A stretch of DNA of 64,000 nt from Pegoplata infirma (lineage: Eukaryota > Arthropoda > Insecta > Diptera > Anthomyiidae): positions 161,702,622 to 161,766,621 of the forward strand of contig OY992539.1 in assembly GCA_963921195.1 (NCBI GenBank). The letters run 5' to 3'. The position numbers were made by a program, and so were the translations under genes. Under the pieces are notes generated by a model. It did no database searches. It worked only from the letters and a program-made list of their open reading frames with translations, and was not told the origin of the DNA. This document shows positions 1-11,009 of the stretch, in pieces (within the stretch, counting starts at the first letter, position 1; every line of letters starts with the position of its first letter).

Positions 1-3
1 ATA

Positions 4-372
4 ATGGTTTTCAGAAAAGCAGGTAGACTTGGTGCTAGTGAAAAATGGACGTTCAACGGAGAAGATGTAAGAATAGTAAATGAGTATAAATATCTTGGAA
101 TGTTGCTCACACCGACAATGTCGTTTACAAAACACATAAATGGAAAAACAGATGCTGCAAAATCTTGTCTAAATGTAGCCTGGAAAAACTTTACAGGCAA
201 AAACGATGTCTCCATTAAAGCAAAATGGAAAATGTTCCTCGCAGTATGTAGGTCAATTCAGTCTTACGGGGCACAAATTTGGGGATACTGAAACTTTGAT
301 GGTGTAAATAAGCTGAATAGATATTTTACGAAAAGAATCCTAAAACTACCAGACGTAGTAGTAACTCAGTAG
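4..372 (+). pseudogene. Non-LTR retrotransposon reverse transcriptase, C-terminal relic
   Basis: The reading frame encodes the segment just after the reverse transcriptase catalytic core: a YKYLGMLLTP motif (the 'YLG' block found after the YADD box), a basic helix region and SYGAQIWGY. It is open from the window edge to an in-frame TGA at 289-291. The same frame then continues with a plausible family tail (NFDGVNKLNRYFTKRILKLP) to a TAG at 370-372. I infer a decayed copy with one nonsense mutation, truncated on the left by the window. The clade is not certain; Jockey-superfamily elements have this arrangement. The 29 bases from 372 recur at 23420-23448. Confidence 0.75.
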
Positions 373-521
373 TAACTTTTAAAATTGGAATGTCAAATAA
401 AATTTTAATATATATTTTTTATTTACTTTAATTTGGTTTCCAATCTACAAATTATTGACTAAATGTGCGAAAACAAATAATAATATTATGAAAATGGTAA
501 GCAAAAACAAGTCTTAAAGAA

Positions 522-788
522 ATGAGATTTGACACAAAGTTAAAAGTATATTACCAGAGAGTTGCGTTTTACTTTAAATCTAGGGGGTTTCTCTCCCGTC
601 TAAACGCGCCTTTATGGTTATTTAAAAATTTCGGGGAAAACACCTTGAAAATCCGTGAGAAAGAAAGTCTAAAATATGTTTTGTCTTCAAGAAAATATAT
701 TCCGAATCCGGAAGATATGTATTTGAATTATTTACCGTTGTATGCGTTTTTACACACTTTCATTGAAAATTTAAAAAGTGTTTTTTAA
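522..788 (+). CDS. Unrecognised 88-codon ORF
   Basis: An 88-residue frame starts at ATG and ends in TAA. It has a lysine/phenylalanine-rich, partly hydrophobic composition with no domain that I recognise. The C-terminal half (PNPEDMYLNYLPLYAF) looks less random than the surrounding AT-rich DNA, so it may be a relic of a transposon protein or host exon. There is no splice signal or homologous copy in the window to support it. It could equally be a chance frame. Confidence 0.2.
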   Translation: MRFDTKLKVYYQRVAFYFKSRGFLSRLNAPLWLFKNFGENTLKIREKESLKYVLSSRKYIPNPEDMYLNYLPLYAFLHTFIENLKSVF

Positions 789-1878
789 CCAGATACTAAA
801 ATTTCTGTTAATGGAGCAAATCAAAATAAAGTACGGTTCTGCAATTTACAACAAACTAATATTTTTTTTTTTCAATAAAACCAATATAAATTTAAGCTCC
901 GGTGAGTATGGGAAAATAAAGCACCGTATTTTTACAGCTATTTTCAAAGGGTAACAGTTGCCAACTTTGCTCAAAGAAACAAATATGTTAACATAGGTTA
1001 TATTCGCTTTTTTATTTAATAAAAACTAGCTGTTTTGCACCCGGCGTTGCCCGGGTTGAAAAATATTATACAATGAATGATAGTTAGTAATGCCCCATGG
1101 TTCCATCCTCGGTTAGCACTACATCTGGTGAAAATTAAAATTTCGCATCATTTCACAACACCTCTGTCCGATCGCGCGCTGATATGGCCCATTGTTCCCG
1201 CCTCGGTTAGTACTCGACTTTTAAGCGTGATTACCCAATAGGCAGAAATAACTTTCAATATATTACAGAGGAGTGTGGTAATTTACGTCTCTTTGTACAA
1301 TCGCATGCTGATATGGCCCCGCATCGGTTAGTCAGTTGTAAAAATTGGCTCAGCCATTTTGCGTGATTGCGGAACTGTCAAAAATAATTTTCAAATAGTG
1401 CAAGGGGGTGCAGCATTCTACAACGCTTTTGCCCAAACGATAATATGGCATACTGTTACCGCCTCGGTTAGTACTATATGTTGTGGAAGTTTTGTTAAAA
1501 TCAGTTTAGACGCTTAAGCGTTATTACGGAACAGACAGAAAAAACTTTTAGTGTGGTGCAAAGAAGCGTGGCAACTTACGCCTCGCGATCTATTATGGTT
1601 TATAGTTCCCGCTTCGGAAGTACTATATGTGATGAATATTCCATTAAAATCGGTTAAGGCGTTTAAGCATGATTATGGAACAGGCAGAAATATCTTTCAA
1701 TGTAATACAAAAGAGCGTGGGATTTTACTCCTCTTTGTCAAATCGCACTCATTTACGGCCTATAGTTCCCGCCTCGGTTAGGTTAGGTTAGGTTGTAAGT
1801 GGCTGCTGACGTTTTACGTCAACACACGTAGACTCTGAGGTCCATTGTGATACCACGGGATCGTAATAGGTTTCCCTA

Positions 1879-4800
1879 CTAGTCCCTGTCGTTAAACCAG
1901 TTTGAGCTTCTTATGAAACTCCTTAGATGTTGAATTTTGACATCCGACAAATCTGAAAGATCGTACAGCTCCCTAGATCCCAGTGAAGCAAGTCGCTGAC
2001 CAGAAAGTGCCGGGCAATGGCAAATAAAGTGTTCGATAGTTTCCAACTCCTCTTCATCCATGCAACTTCGGCAAAAGTCATTCGACGGCACATTTAACCG
2101 CTCTGCGTGCTTCCCTATAAGACAGTGTCCGGTAATTATAGAAACCACCGTTGAAATATCTCCTCTTGGAAGCGATATCAGCTCACTTGTGCGCCCCTGA
2201 TTAAGAGAAGGCCAAATCAGTCGTGTTGTCTCACACGTCCATCCATTTGCCCATCTTTGATTAGTCTCCGTCGCAGAACAAAGCCGTAGGTTTTGCTTGC
2301 AAGTTTCTAGAGGCGTACCAACACATTCCAATTCTGTTGGAACCTGTAAGGTAGTTCCTAGTCTTGCAAGCTCATCGGCTTTGCAATTCCCTGGAATGTC
2401 TCTGTGCCCTGGGACCCATATGAGTCGTATGTTAAACTGCTTGGCCATCTCATTTAAAGACGTGCGGCAGTTAAGGGCAGATCTTGTTTTCAGAAACATT
2501 GAATCCAGGGACTTGACCGCGGCTTGACTGTCAGTATAGATGTTGACTGCGGTTGTAGACAAGACATTGCAGCTCAACCAGTCAGCCACTTCTTTTATTG
2601 CCAGCATCTCTGCCTGGTAAACACTGCAATGATCTGGCAATCTACGAGCCAGGCTCAACCCAAGCTCTTCCGAATAGACTCCAAAGCCCACTTGTTCGTG
2701 CAGCCTCGATCCATCTGTGTAAAAATTTATGGTAGCTCCACTACCCGGAGTATCCCCCATCCAAGACTCCCTGGATGGTATCATAGTGGTAAAGTGGCGC
2801 TCAAAGAGGCTCAAAGAGGGAGCACAGTCCACATTTTGTGGTATTGTTATCTTTTTCAAGATTGCGCTATGGCCACAATCACTGCTCCTCCATTGCAGCG
2901 TGCTATTAAGTCGAATTGCCGATGCAGCCGCATACTGCCTACCCAATATGTCCAAGGGTATCAGGTGAAGGAGGATTTCTAATGCAGCCGTAGGTGTAGT
3001 ACGAAGAGCACCAGTGATGCACATTGACGCCATTCTCTGTACCTTCGTGATAAAGACAAAGTTCGCTTTTGTTTCCAAAGCAGGCCACCAGACAATGATT
3101 CCATACAGCAAAATTGGACGCACCACTGCTGTATAGATCCAATGAACGACTTGAGGGCTAAAACCCCATCGTTTTCCAATGGCCCTTTTACAGGAATACA
3201 AAGCAATCGTTGCTTTTCTCACCCGTTCCTCAATATTACGCCTGAAATTCAGCTTCCTATCTAGAAATACTCCAAGATACTTGGCTCCATCTGAGAAGGT
3301 GATTTCAGTACCGTCCAGAGAAATAGGATCAAAAGCAGGAATCTTATTTTTCCTTGTAAACAAAACAAGCTCTGTTTTACTAGGATTAACTCCTAGGCCA
3401 CAGTCTCTTGCCCATTTAGACAGATCTTTCAGAGAACCCTGAAGAATGTCCCGCAATGTTGGCAGATGCTTCCCCTTTACCGCTATCGCGACATCGTCAG
3501 CATATGCGATAACATGACAACCACGTGCTTCTAGAGATAGTAGCATTGAATTCAGTGCCAGGTTCCAAAGAAGCGGCGAAAGAACACCTCCTTGTGGTGT
3601 GCCCCTATTGACAAATCGAGATATGACGGACGCTCCCAATTCAGACGTTATACGTCTATTGGCAAGTAGGTTTTCCACCATTAAAACGATTTCACGCTTT
3701 ACTCCCAGACCAGACAATGCCAATATTATCGATTCTGGAATGACATTATTAAAAGCCCCCTCAATATCAAGAAAGGCCACCATAGTGTACTCCTTTACCG
3801 AAAGCGATCTCTCGATGGTACCAACGAGCTCATGAAGAGCTGTTTCCGTTGATCGTCCCTTGCTGCATGCATGTTGCTTTGTCGAAAGCAACCTCGGGTC
3901 AATCACTCTACGCAAATATGAGTCTATCATTCGTTCCATTGTCTTTAACAAAAAAGAAGACAGACTAATTGGTCTGAAATCCTTCGGAGCTGTGTGGGAA
4001 CTTTTCCCAGCCTTCGGGATAAATACGACTCTGGTATCCCTCCATTTTAAAGGAATATACGACCAATTGATGCATGCTGTGTATAGATTATACAGCAACG
4101 GGGCTATATAGTCCAACACTTGCTGCAACTCAGCCGGGATTATACCATCAGGTCCCGGAGATTTATAGGGCCTGAAGCTTTTTATCGCCCAGATTAATGT
4201 TGGCATATTTATTATTTCCGAAGCAATTTCAGATGCTTGGGCGTCAGAACGTTCCAAAGCTTGAAACGGCGTCATGGAATTGCCCGGAAAATGCGTGTTT
4301 AAAAGGAGATCCAGCGACTCTCCACTGGAGGAAGACCACACCCCATTAGGATCTTTCAGGTATCCTAGGGTGCAAGGAGAAGAAGCCAGAACCTTGCGCA
4401 GCCTGGATGCCTCAGAAACGTCTTCTATGTTTCCACAGAAGTTTTTCCAAGAATCACATTTGGCATTTCTGATCATCTTTTTATAACTCTTAAGTTGCAG
4501 CCTGTATGCAGACCAGTCCTCGTCCGCTCTTGAAAATTTAGCCTTATTAAAGAGCTTTCTGCAGGAATCTCTGCTCGTCTGCAACTCATTTGACCACCAA
4601 GGTGGCTTTTTTTTCCCTCTAGGCTTTGCAGAAGGGCAAGACGCATCCAGGCACCTATTACAAACATTTGTTATATGGTCAACCAGACAGTCAATTTCCG
4701 CTAAACTATGCGGTTCAGATAGGGGTACTTCATCCAAAAGCAAAGAAAAAGTCTCCCTATATTTCACCCAGTTTGTTCTTCTCAGATTTCTAGAGACTGT

Positions 4801-5610
4801 CTCAACCGGGGCACGCTCCCTGAGTAAAAACTCAATGTACCGATGATCTGAGAAAGAATGCTCTTCCAAAACTCTCCAGTCATCAATTCTATCAGACAAT
4901 GTATCTGATACAAGTGTTACGTCAAGAACCTCTTGCCGCGTACTTGTAACGAAAGTTGGTTCACTACCCTTGTTACAAATATACAGGTTAGTGCTTAACA
5001 AAAACTCCAAAAGTGATTCGCCTCTATCATTTGTGTCTGTACTACCCCATATCGAATGATGTGCATTAGCATCACAGCACACTAGTAACTGGTGTCCCCT
5101 AGATTCAGACTCCCGAATCAGACCGCCAACCTTCTCCGCGGGTATTGGCCCCGGATTAGGAAAATACGCAGAGGCGAGCCAAATAGATTTCCCATGAAGC
5201 TCTAAGCTAGCCGCTGTAACATCCATATCACTAAAAGTTGATAAAAAGAATATATTTAAGCCATTTTTCGCCAAGATGCAGGCTCTTGGTGAGCCCTCAC
5301 CTTTGGCAACCATCAACTTAAACCCAGGGGTCTTCAATCCGCAAACCCTGCCACCCCGCACCCAGGGCTCTTGGATAAAAACCAAGTCAACTGCTCCTGT
5401 CGTCAGGCGCAGCAATAGTGCAGCTGAGGCTGCCTTACAGTGATGGAGGTTTATTTGTAGGAACCGCAACATCTTGCTTTTTTTCCACCATCCTTTCCAC
5501 CACCGTGTTATTGGCTTCATCCTCCGTGTTATCATAGAGGTCGCATTCGTCCCCAGATTCGGTTTCGAATAAGCCAGATATGTGTCCCATCTGTTCTGAA
5601 TCGGAGGCAA
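1879..5610 (-). CDS. LOA-type ORF2 polyprotein (endonuclease, reverse transcriptase, RNase H)
   Basis: This is an uninterrupted 1243-codon frame. The natural start is probably the ATG at 5472 (residue 47, MLRFLQINLHHC), because the endonuclease begins there and the upstream part overlaps ORF1. The AP-type endonuclease spans about residues 47-275 (QINLHHC, FIQEPWV, CDANAHHSIWG, SDHRYIEF). Reverse transcriptase spans about 480-800, with PGPDGI, AFLDIEGAFN, GTPQGGVLSP and the catalytic YADD near residue 703. RNase H lies at about 960-1090 (FYTDGS, QAEMLAI, YTDSQAAV, WVPGH). A C-terminal cysteine/histidine knuckle (CRSC...HFICHC) follows near residue 1195. The protein nicks target DNA and copies the element RNA by target-primed reverse transcription. 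All catalytic motifs look intact, so the protein could be functional although the element lacks its 5' part. Confidence 0.92.
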   Translation of the reverse strand: MPPIQNRWDTYLAYSKPNLGTNATSMITRRMKPITRWWKGWWKKSKMLRFLQINLHHCKAASAALLLRLTTGAVDLVFIQEPWVRGGRVCGLKTPGFKLMVAKGEGSPRACILAKNGLNIFFLSTFSDMDVTAASLELHGKSIWLASAYFPNPGPIPAEKVGGLIRESESRGHQLLVCCDANAHHSIWGSTDTNDRGESLLEFLLSTNLYICNKGSEPTFVTSTRQEVLDVTLVSDTLSDRIDDWRVLEEHSFSDHRYIEFLLRERAPVETVSRNLRRTNWVKYRETFSLLLDEVPLSEPHSLAEIDCLVDHITNVCNRCLDASCPSAKPRGKKKPPWWSNELQTSRDSCRKLFNKAKFSRADEDWSAYRLQLKSYKKMIRNAKCDSWKNFCGNIEDVSEASRLRKVLASSPCTLGYLKDPNGVWSSSSGESLDLLLNTHFPGNSMTPFQALERSDAQASEIASEIINMPTLIWAIKSFRPYKSPGPDGIIPAELQQVLDYIAPLLYNLYTACINWSYIPLKWRDTRVVFIPKAGKSSHTAPKDFRPISLSSFLLKTMERMIDSYLRRVIDPRLLSTKQHACSKGRSTETALHELVGTIERSLSVKEYTMVAFLDIEGAFNNVIPESIILALSGLGVKREIVLMVENLLANRRITSELGASVISRFVNRGTPQGGVLSPLLWNLALNSMLLSLEARGCHVIAYADDVAIAVKGKHLPTLRDILQGSLKDLSKWARDCGLGVNPSKTELVLFTRKNKIPAFDPISLDGTEITFSDGAKYLGVFLDRKLNFRRNIEERVRKATIALYSCKRAIGKRWGFSPQVVHWIYTAVVRPILLYGIIVWWPALETKANFVFITKVQRMASMCITGALRTTPTAALEILLHLIPLDILGRQYAAASAIRLNSTLQWRSSDCGHSAILKKITIPQNVDCAPSLSLFERHFTTMIPSRESWMGDTPGSGATINFYTDGSRLHEQVGFGVYSEELGLSLARRLPDHCSVYQAEMLAIKEVADWLSCNVLSTTAVNIYTDSQAAVKSLDSMFLKTRSALNCRTSLNEMAKQFNIRLIWVPGHRDIPGNCKADELARLGTTLQVPTELECVGTPLETCKQNLRLCSATETNQRWANGWTCETTRLIWPSLNQGRTSELISLPRGDISTVVSIITGHCLIGKHAERLNVPSNDFCRSCMDEEELETIEHFICHCPALSGQRLASLGSRELYDLSDLSDVKIQHLRSFIRSSNWFNDRD

Positions 5611-5704
5611 CAGAACTCTCCGAATTCCTCACTGCATGGGCCTCGTCCTGAATGTCACCCATAGTGGCATCAGCTTTATCCTCCGTGCCATCACAGAGGT
5701 CGCA
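5435..5704 (-). pseudogene. C-terminal fragment of LOA ORF1 (gag-like)
   Basis: An acidic reading frame runs from the 5' truncation point (5704) to a stop at 5435 and overlaps the ORF2 start in a different frame. An ORF1/ORF2 overlap is usual for this group. The frame shows an internal duplication: CDL-D-TED-A appears twice, and the DNA CTCCGTG..ATCA.AGAGGTCGCATTC occurs at about 5520-5548 and 5680-5707. No zinc knuckle remains. It is gag-like by position only. Confidence 0.5.
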
Positions 5705-6522
5705 TTCCCGCCTCGGTTAGTACTATCTGTGTGTGGAAATTTCTTCTAAACCAGTTTAGCCGAAAAGCGTGATTGTGAAAAAGGCGAAAAGAACGTGCAA
5801 TAAGTTTAACAGGGGTGTCATTTAATGCCTCTTTGTCTGATCGCTCATTTTCTGTCCTATAGTTCCCGCCTCGTTTACTATTTGTTGCAAAAATTTTGTG
5901 TTAATAGGTTCAGCCGTTGATGCGTCATTGCGGAACTGACAGAAACAACTTTTAGTATAGTACAAAGAAGCGTTGCAACTAATGCCTCTCTGTCCAAACG
6001 CGCTTTATTATAGCAGCATTAGTAATTTTGAATTAGTACAACGCCTTTGCCCAATCACGTGCTGAAATGGCATATTGTTCCCGCTTCGGTTAGTACTATC
6101 TGTGTTAAAAATTTCAATAAAATCTGTTCAGACGTTTATAAGAGATTACGGAATATGCAGAAATAACTTCCAATGTAGGGGAGTGGATTTATACGATAAA
6201 GGGGAGTGGACTTATACGCCCATCCGTCAGAGCGCCCTCCTTATATACCCTATAGTGCCCGCCTGGGTTAGTACTATGTGTGGTGAAATTTTCATTAAAA
6301 CCGGTTCAGACGTTTAAGCGTGATTACGGAACAGGTAGAAATAACTTTCCATGTAATACAAATGGGCGTGGCATTTCCACCCCTTTGTCTGTCCCCGTCC
6401 TATTATGAACTATATTTAACGTTTGTATTAGTACTATATGTGGTGAAAATTTCTTTAAAATTGATTCAGCCGTTTAAACGTAATTGCTGAAAAGGCAGAA
6501 ATAACGTTCCATGTAATACAAA

Positions 6523-6890
6523 GGGGCGTGGCATTTTACACCCACTTGGCCGATCGGTCTCTCTTTTGACCCACCTCAGGTAGTACTATCTGTGGTTAAA
6601 ATTTCATGTAAATCGGTTTAGCCGTTTATCCTTGGTTGTGAACCAGATAGAAAGAAAACCAAAGGATGCCACGCCCCTTTGTGAGGATATTATATTTACA
6701 AAAAGTGGGGCGTGGCATTTTACACCCACTTGGCCGATCGGTCTCTCTTTTGACCCACCTCAGGTAGTACTATCTGTGGTTAAAATTTCATGTAAATCGG
6801 TTTAGCCGTTTATCCTTGGTTGTGAACCAGATAGAAAGAAAACCAAAGGATGCCACGCCCCTTTGTGAGGATATTATATTTACAAAAAGT
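6523..6890 (+). repeat. Exact tandem duplication, 184-bp unit
   Basis: The units 6523-6706 and 6707-6890 appear identical by eye, each running from GGGGCGTGGCATTT to CAAAAAGTGG. They are far more alike than the other units of the same repeat, which shows a recent local duplication. Confidence 0.85.
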
Positions 6891-7564
6891 GGGCGTAAAA
6901 GGAGGCGTGGCTTCCAATCAAGACGCGGGATTTCCTTGCAAAAAACACCATATTAATATGCCAAATTGCATGCTAATCTGTAACAAACATCCAAATACAG
7001 TAACAAACAACCAAATATATTGAAAAATCTGAAATTCACAAAAATTGGGCGTATAAGGGGGCGGGGCATCCAATCGAGATGCCATTGGTCGCATTTTTCA
7101 TTCCAGAAAATTCTCTATCTACATGCCAAATTTCATTTCAATCGGTTCAGTAGTTTTCTTCTGAAAGCGACACAAACAAACAAACAAACAAACAAACTAA
7201 CATGTCATTTTTATATATATATAAGGATTAGCCTATTTTAAATTGTTTTTGTGTTTGTCAGTTAAAGAAAAAAACGTTTTTTATTCCGGTTTAACCGAGA
7301 AACCGGTTTTCCAAAATGTCGGTTTTTTATATACACAATTTTGCCACAATTTTATGAGAAATACATAATGTTTAAATGATCGTATCTTTGAAACGCATTA
7401 TCCGATTGCCACGAAATAAAGCGCAAAATAATGGTTATGTCCTGTTCTTAAAAATGAATTTTGAAAAAGGATACGATGCTTTGCAAAAAGGATATTGGAA
7501 TTACGTAGTTCTCATAAAATTGTGGCAAAATACGAACTTTGAACAGCGATAAAACGCGAACCAT

Positions 7565-8420
7565 TCACAATTTTTACTAAATAACTAAGAAAAAATGCCG
7601 AACAAACCATGTCTCAAAAATCAGTTTTGACCCCCCCAATTTTCAAAAATTGTTTTGTACGATATACCCCTTTTCCTTTTGTACGATATACGCCAGCACG
7701 AGAAAAAGGGTATTTTTTGACCTGGGATCTTTAGATTGTGTACATTAGGGTCTATCACCACGTGATAGACAATACAAAATTAATATTAAAAATCGTATTT
7801 GCGAGTCATTTTGGCAAAAAAACTTTCCGCACCAAACGCAATTTCTAAAAAGTCATAGATATTTTTTGTTTTAAGTCCTATTTTTCAAAAATAAGGTAAT
7901 TTTAACCCTTCCAATGAATGAATTATATAAAAAAGATCTTGCGAACACTTACGAATAAAAAAAAACCGCCCGGACTTTTACTTTTATAGCTACATGATGC
8001 CAAAGTTGACGTTATGAATAGTTACCGTTATTCAGTTAAGGGTTAAAACGCCAAATTTTAATCTTGAAGGAATCAAAAAAGTCCCTTCTAAAAGCATTCG
8101 TCATTTTGAACGTAAAATGATTTTCCTACGCATCGTTTGAGTCTCATAATTTCTTAGTTTTAATCAAAATAAGAAACTATAGACCAAATTTCATCTCGTT
8201 TGGTGCGGGAACTTTTTTGACGGAAGCGAAGTAAAAATGCAATTCTTAATATTTTTTTATGGCCTTTTTGGCTAGGGAAGGTACATTTTGATATTTGCAA
8301 AAATATCCAAAAAGTCATAACCCTAGTGTACATAGATACACTATGGAGCCATTTAGACATTCCCATTTACAGTTTTAATAAATTCCAAAATCTCAGGAAT
8401 TTATTCGCGATTTTAATTTT
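7565..8420. repeat. Left arm of a long imperfect inverted repeat
   Basis: Segments here recur inverted at 11010-11885. Examples are the block around GTCAAAACTGATTTTTGAGA read on the minus strand at 7612-7640 and its mirror near 11830, and the block around TAAACTGTAAATG...GTCTAAATGGCTC near 8340-8390 with its mirror near 11050-11080. I see no coding sequence. The arms probably belong to a decayed foldback DNA element whose centre was later filled. Confidence 0.55.
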
Positions 8421-8523
8421 TTTAAAATCACAAAATATGAAAAAGTGTTGAAGTTTGATGAGCGATAACTTCTTAAGTAAATATCCGATTTTGAAAATCA
8501 AAATTGAAATTAAACGCTTAAGG

Positions 8524-8654
8524 CTGGATTACTCAACGCTCCGTTATAAAATAACTCTCCGTTAAATTTAACTTTTTCATACAAATTTTGACATAAGGCT
8601 CCGTTAAATCGGCAGTTAGCAGCTAACTTTTCATTGAGTAATACTCTAATCCTC
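8524..8654. mobile_element. Possible TTAA-type MITE
   Basis: The ends GGCTGGATTACTCAAC and TTGAGTAATACTC are related inverted sequences. The element starts after TTAA and ends before TAATCC. The flanking unit without it is suggested by the related repeats at 9300 and 10445, where the corresponding sequence reads CTAAAATCCTCTAC in reverse. The terminal repeats are imperfect. Confidence 0.4.
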
Positions 8655-9241
8655 TACATTAAACGTGAAAATTAAAAAAAAATTATGTCATAAAAAAATG
8701 CATTTAAAATGCAAGTGCATTTTTTTAGTGCATTTTCGTCAACTTTTACAACTTTTGATTTTTTTTTTAATTAACTTATGAAAGTATGACATTTTTACAA
8801 AAAAAAATCAGTCATTAATTAACTGTGATATTAAAGATAAGATGTGTTTTATTGTTAAATTCGTGTTTTCTGTTTTATGTTACATGTTAAATGTTTAATT
8901 ATCTATAATATTTTAATGTAAAGGCATAATTACTTGAGCGAATACGGTTCGGAGACGTGTCAGCTGATACGTTAGCTTGTATTAAAATAAATAGAAATAG
9001 GTACTTAAACGAATACGTGACGGTGCTGTAGCGGCCGAACCTAAAAAATTTTGATTTTCCGTACGTTTTACGTGTCAGCTGATTTTATTTTTTATTTTGT
9101 GTTGAAATTTTATCATTTGTGTTGCAGAATTGACAAATAAATATAAATAAACGAAAAAAAAATGTTTTTCTGTAAATATAAATTAAAAAATATCACAAAT
9201 AACCACTTTTTAAAATAAAATTTGTAAATTAAAAAAAAAAA

Positions 9242-9750
9242 AATTAATTTGCATTTAAAATTAATTTTTGTATTGAGACATTTTTTGAACTTTTCAGTTT
9301 AAAGTAGAGGATTTTAGCTTTCTATTTCAATTTTGATTTTAGAAATCCGATATTCACTTAAGCAGTTATGGCTCTTTAAAATATATTGATAAACAATTTA
9401 AAAAACATTAGATGGATTCAGAGTCTTGTTGCCACCCCTGGCAATGTAGCAAAATAGTATTTCTTTCAAAAAATACATGTATTTTAAAAAGTAATTTTCA
9501 AAAAAGCTCTCTACCACCAGTGCCAGGGCTGGCAAGCAAGACTCTGAATACCACTATTAATTTACAAAATTTTCAAAAACAAAAAAAATCTATCTTTTCT
9601 TATTTTTATATTGAAAAAAATTATCAAAATTTAAAAAAAAAAATCTTAAAAATTAAAGACCTTTATATAATATGTTAATTTGAAAAAAATCAAAAGGGAT
9701 AAAAGTTGACGAAAATGCACTCAAAAAATGCATTTGCATATAAAATACAA
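9242..9750 (+). repeat. ~510-bp direct repeat, copy 1
   Basis: This is nearly identical to 10387-10900, including an internal hairpin MITE, a run of AT-rich DNA and the ending GACGAAAATGCACTCAAAAAATGC. Copy 1 is followed by a different MITE at 9783-10250. The pair shows a local duplication of about 1.15-kb period. Confidence 0.8.
9416..9549. mobile_element. Small hairpin MITE, ATTCAGAGT family, copy 1
   Basis: The inverted ends ATTCAGAGTCTTG...CCCTGGCA and TGCCAGGG...CAAGACTCTGAAT pair over about 35 bp with a few mismatches. The same family occurs at 10566-10700 and, split by another element, at 39279-41025. No coding capacity. Confidence 0.65.
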
Positions 9751-9782
9751 TTTTTTAATTTTTACGTTTAAAGAAGAGGACT

Positions 9783-10250
9783 AAAGCTACGTTCACAATG
9801 TCAGAGTCACTCCACTCTCAATTACAGATTGAAATGTTAACTGTTCAAAATGTAGAGTGGAGTTCTGTCACATTGTATATGTAATTTTACTTACCTGTGT
9901 CACAATTTCACGAAATTTTGCCATTAAATTTTGTATACTTTATTCATTAATTTAAATTTAAAATTTTTCAATGTTTTTTTTTTTCAAATATCATAAAAAT
10001 ACATATTTGTTTTGATTTATATATTTTTCTTAATGACATTATTAGAATTGTCACTTTTAGAGTTGTATTTTTTCTCTGTTAAAGGTTAACATAGCTCTGT
10101 TAACTCAGATTGGAAACTCCAGAGTAGAACATGTTTGACTCTGGAGTGGATTGAAAAGGGATAATTAAATTCAAAAATATTAAAGTGCAAAAGGGAAAGA
10201 TATAAAATTTTCCACAGATTGGAGTACTCCAACATTGTGAATGCGGCTTT
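9783..10250. mobile_element. TTAA-type MITE
   Basis: The ends AAAGCTACGTTCACAATG and CATTGTGAATGCGGCTTT are imperfect inverted repeats. The flanking TAAA/TTAA suggests a TTAA target. It interrupts the ~1.15-kb repeat after copy 1, so it inserted after that duplication or was lost from copy 2. Confidence 0.55.
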
Positions 10251-10386
10251 AAGCTTTCAATTTCAATTTTGATTATAAAAATCCGATATTTACTTAAGAA
10301 GTTATAGCTCTTCAAACTTCACCACTTTTTAATTTTTTGTGGATTTAAAAAAATGGCAATAAAAAACTGAATTTTTAATGCACTCA

Positions 10387-10900
10387 AAAATTTAATTTGC
10401 ATTAAAAATTAATTTTTGTATTGAGACATTTTTTGAACTTTTCAGTTTAAAGTAGAGGATTTTAGCTTTCCATTTCAATTTTGATTTTAGAAATCCGATA
10501 TTCACTTAAGCAGTTATGGCTCTTTAAAGTGTATTGATAAACAATTTAAAAAAAACATTAGATGGATTCAGAGTCTTGTTGCCACCCCTGGCAATGTAGC
10601 AAAATAGTATTTCTTTCAAAAAATACATGTATTTTAAAAAGTAATTTTGAAAAAAAGCTCTCTACCACCAGTGCCAGGGCTGGAAAGCAAGACTCTGAAT
10701 ACCACTATTAATTTACAAAATTTTCAAAAACAAAAAAAATCTATCTTTTCTTATTTTTATATTGAAAAAAACTATCAAAATTTAAAAGAAAATCTTAAAA
10801 ATTAAAGACCTTTATATAATATGTTAATTTTAAGAAAATCAAAAGGGATAAAAGTTGACGAAAATGCACTCAAAAAATGCATTTGCGTGTAAAATACAAT
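10387..10900 (+). repeat. ~510-bp direct repeat, copy 2
   Basis: Second copy of the unit at 9242-9750, differing by scattered substitutions and small poly(A) length changes. Confidence 0.8.
10566..10700. mobile_element. Small hairpin MITE, ATTCAGAGT family, copy 2
   Basis: Same structure as the copy at 9416-9549. It duplicated together with its surroundings rather than inserting independently. Confidence 0.65.
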
Positions 10901-11009
10901 TTTGTAATGGCACAATTTTTTAACTTTTAAAAATCCGATATTTACTTAAGAAGTTATAGCTCTTCAAACTTCACCACTTTTTAATTTTTTGTGGATTAAA
11001 AAAAAAATA

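Larger units (their letters stand above)
1782..5704 (-). mobile_element. LOA-type non-LTR retrotransposon, 5'-truncated, recent
   Basis: A 3.9-kb element on the minus strand contains the end of ORF1, a complete ORF2 and a short 3' UTR. The flanking direct repeat TTCCCGCCTCGGTTAG (1766-1781 and 5705-5720) is a 16-bp target-site duplication; because the element's own 5' sequence carries CGCATTC, the true length may be 13-16 bp. The 3' tail consists of CTAAC units that match the target site rather than poly(A). Two other partial copies of the family lie at 23450-24006 and 53039-53496. The combination of AP endonuclease, reverse transcriptase, RNase H and a C-terminal zinc knuckle fits the LOA or I groups; I favour LOA. 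Confidence 0.85.
1027..7234 (+). repeat. Interspersed repeat with internal ~150-185 bp tandem units, split by a LOA element
   Basis: The left edge carries a CCGGCGTTGCCCGGG hairpin-like block (about 1040-1055). The right edge has a CGGTTCAGTAGTTTTC block followed by (CAAA)n and a short TATATATA run (7140-7230). Between these are diverged tandem units, each with CCCGCCTCGGTTAGTACTAT, a CGGTTCAGCCGTTTAAGCG block and GGCGTGGCATTT. This design is common in interspersed repeats of insects and molluscs. I cannot assign it to a class with confidence; RTE-type or Helitron-type origin are both possible. The repeat is interrupted at 1782-5704 by a LOA-like retrotransposon, so it existed first. Confidence 0.6.

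Noticed and set aside
1776..1795. GGTTAGGTTAGG resembles the insect telomere repeat TTAGG
   Set aside because: Only about three units, and they are explained as the LOA tail continuing its target sequence. Flies lack TTAGG telomeres.
2297..4486. Several plus-strand ORFs opposite the LOA ORF2
   Set aside because: They are antisense shadows of the intact retrotransposon frame.
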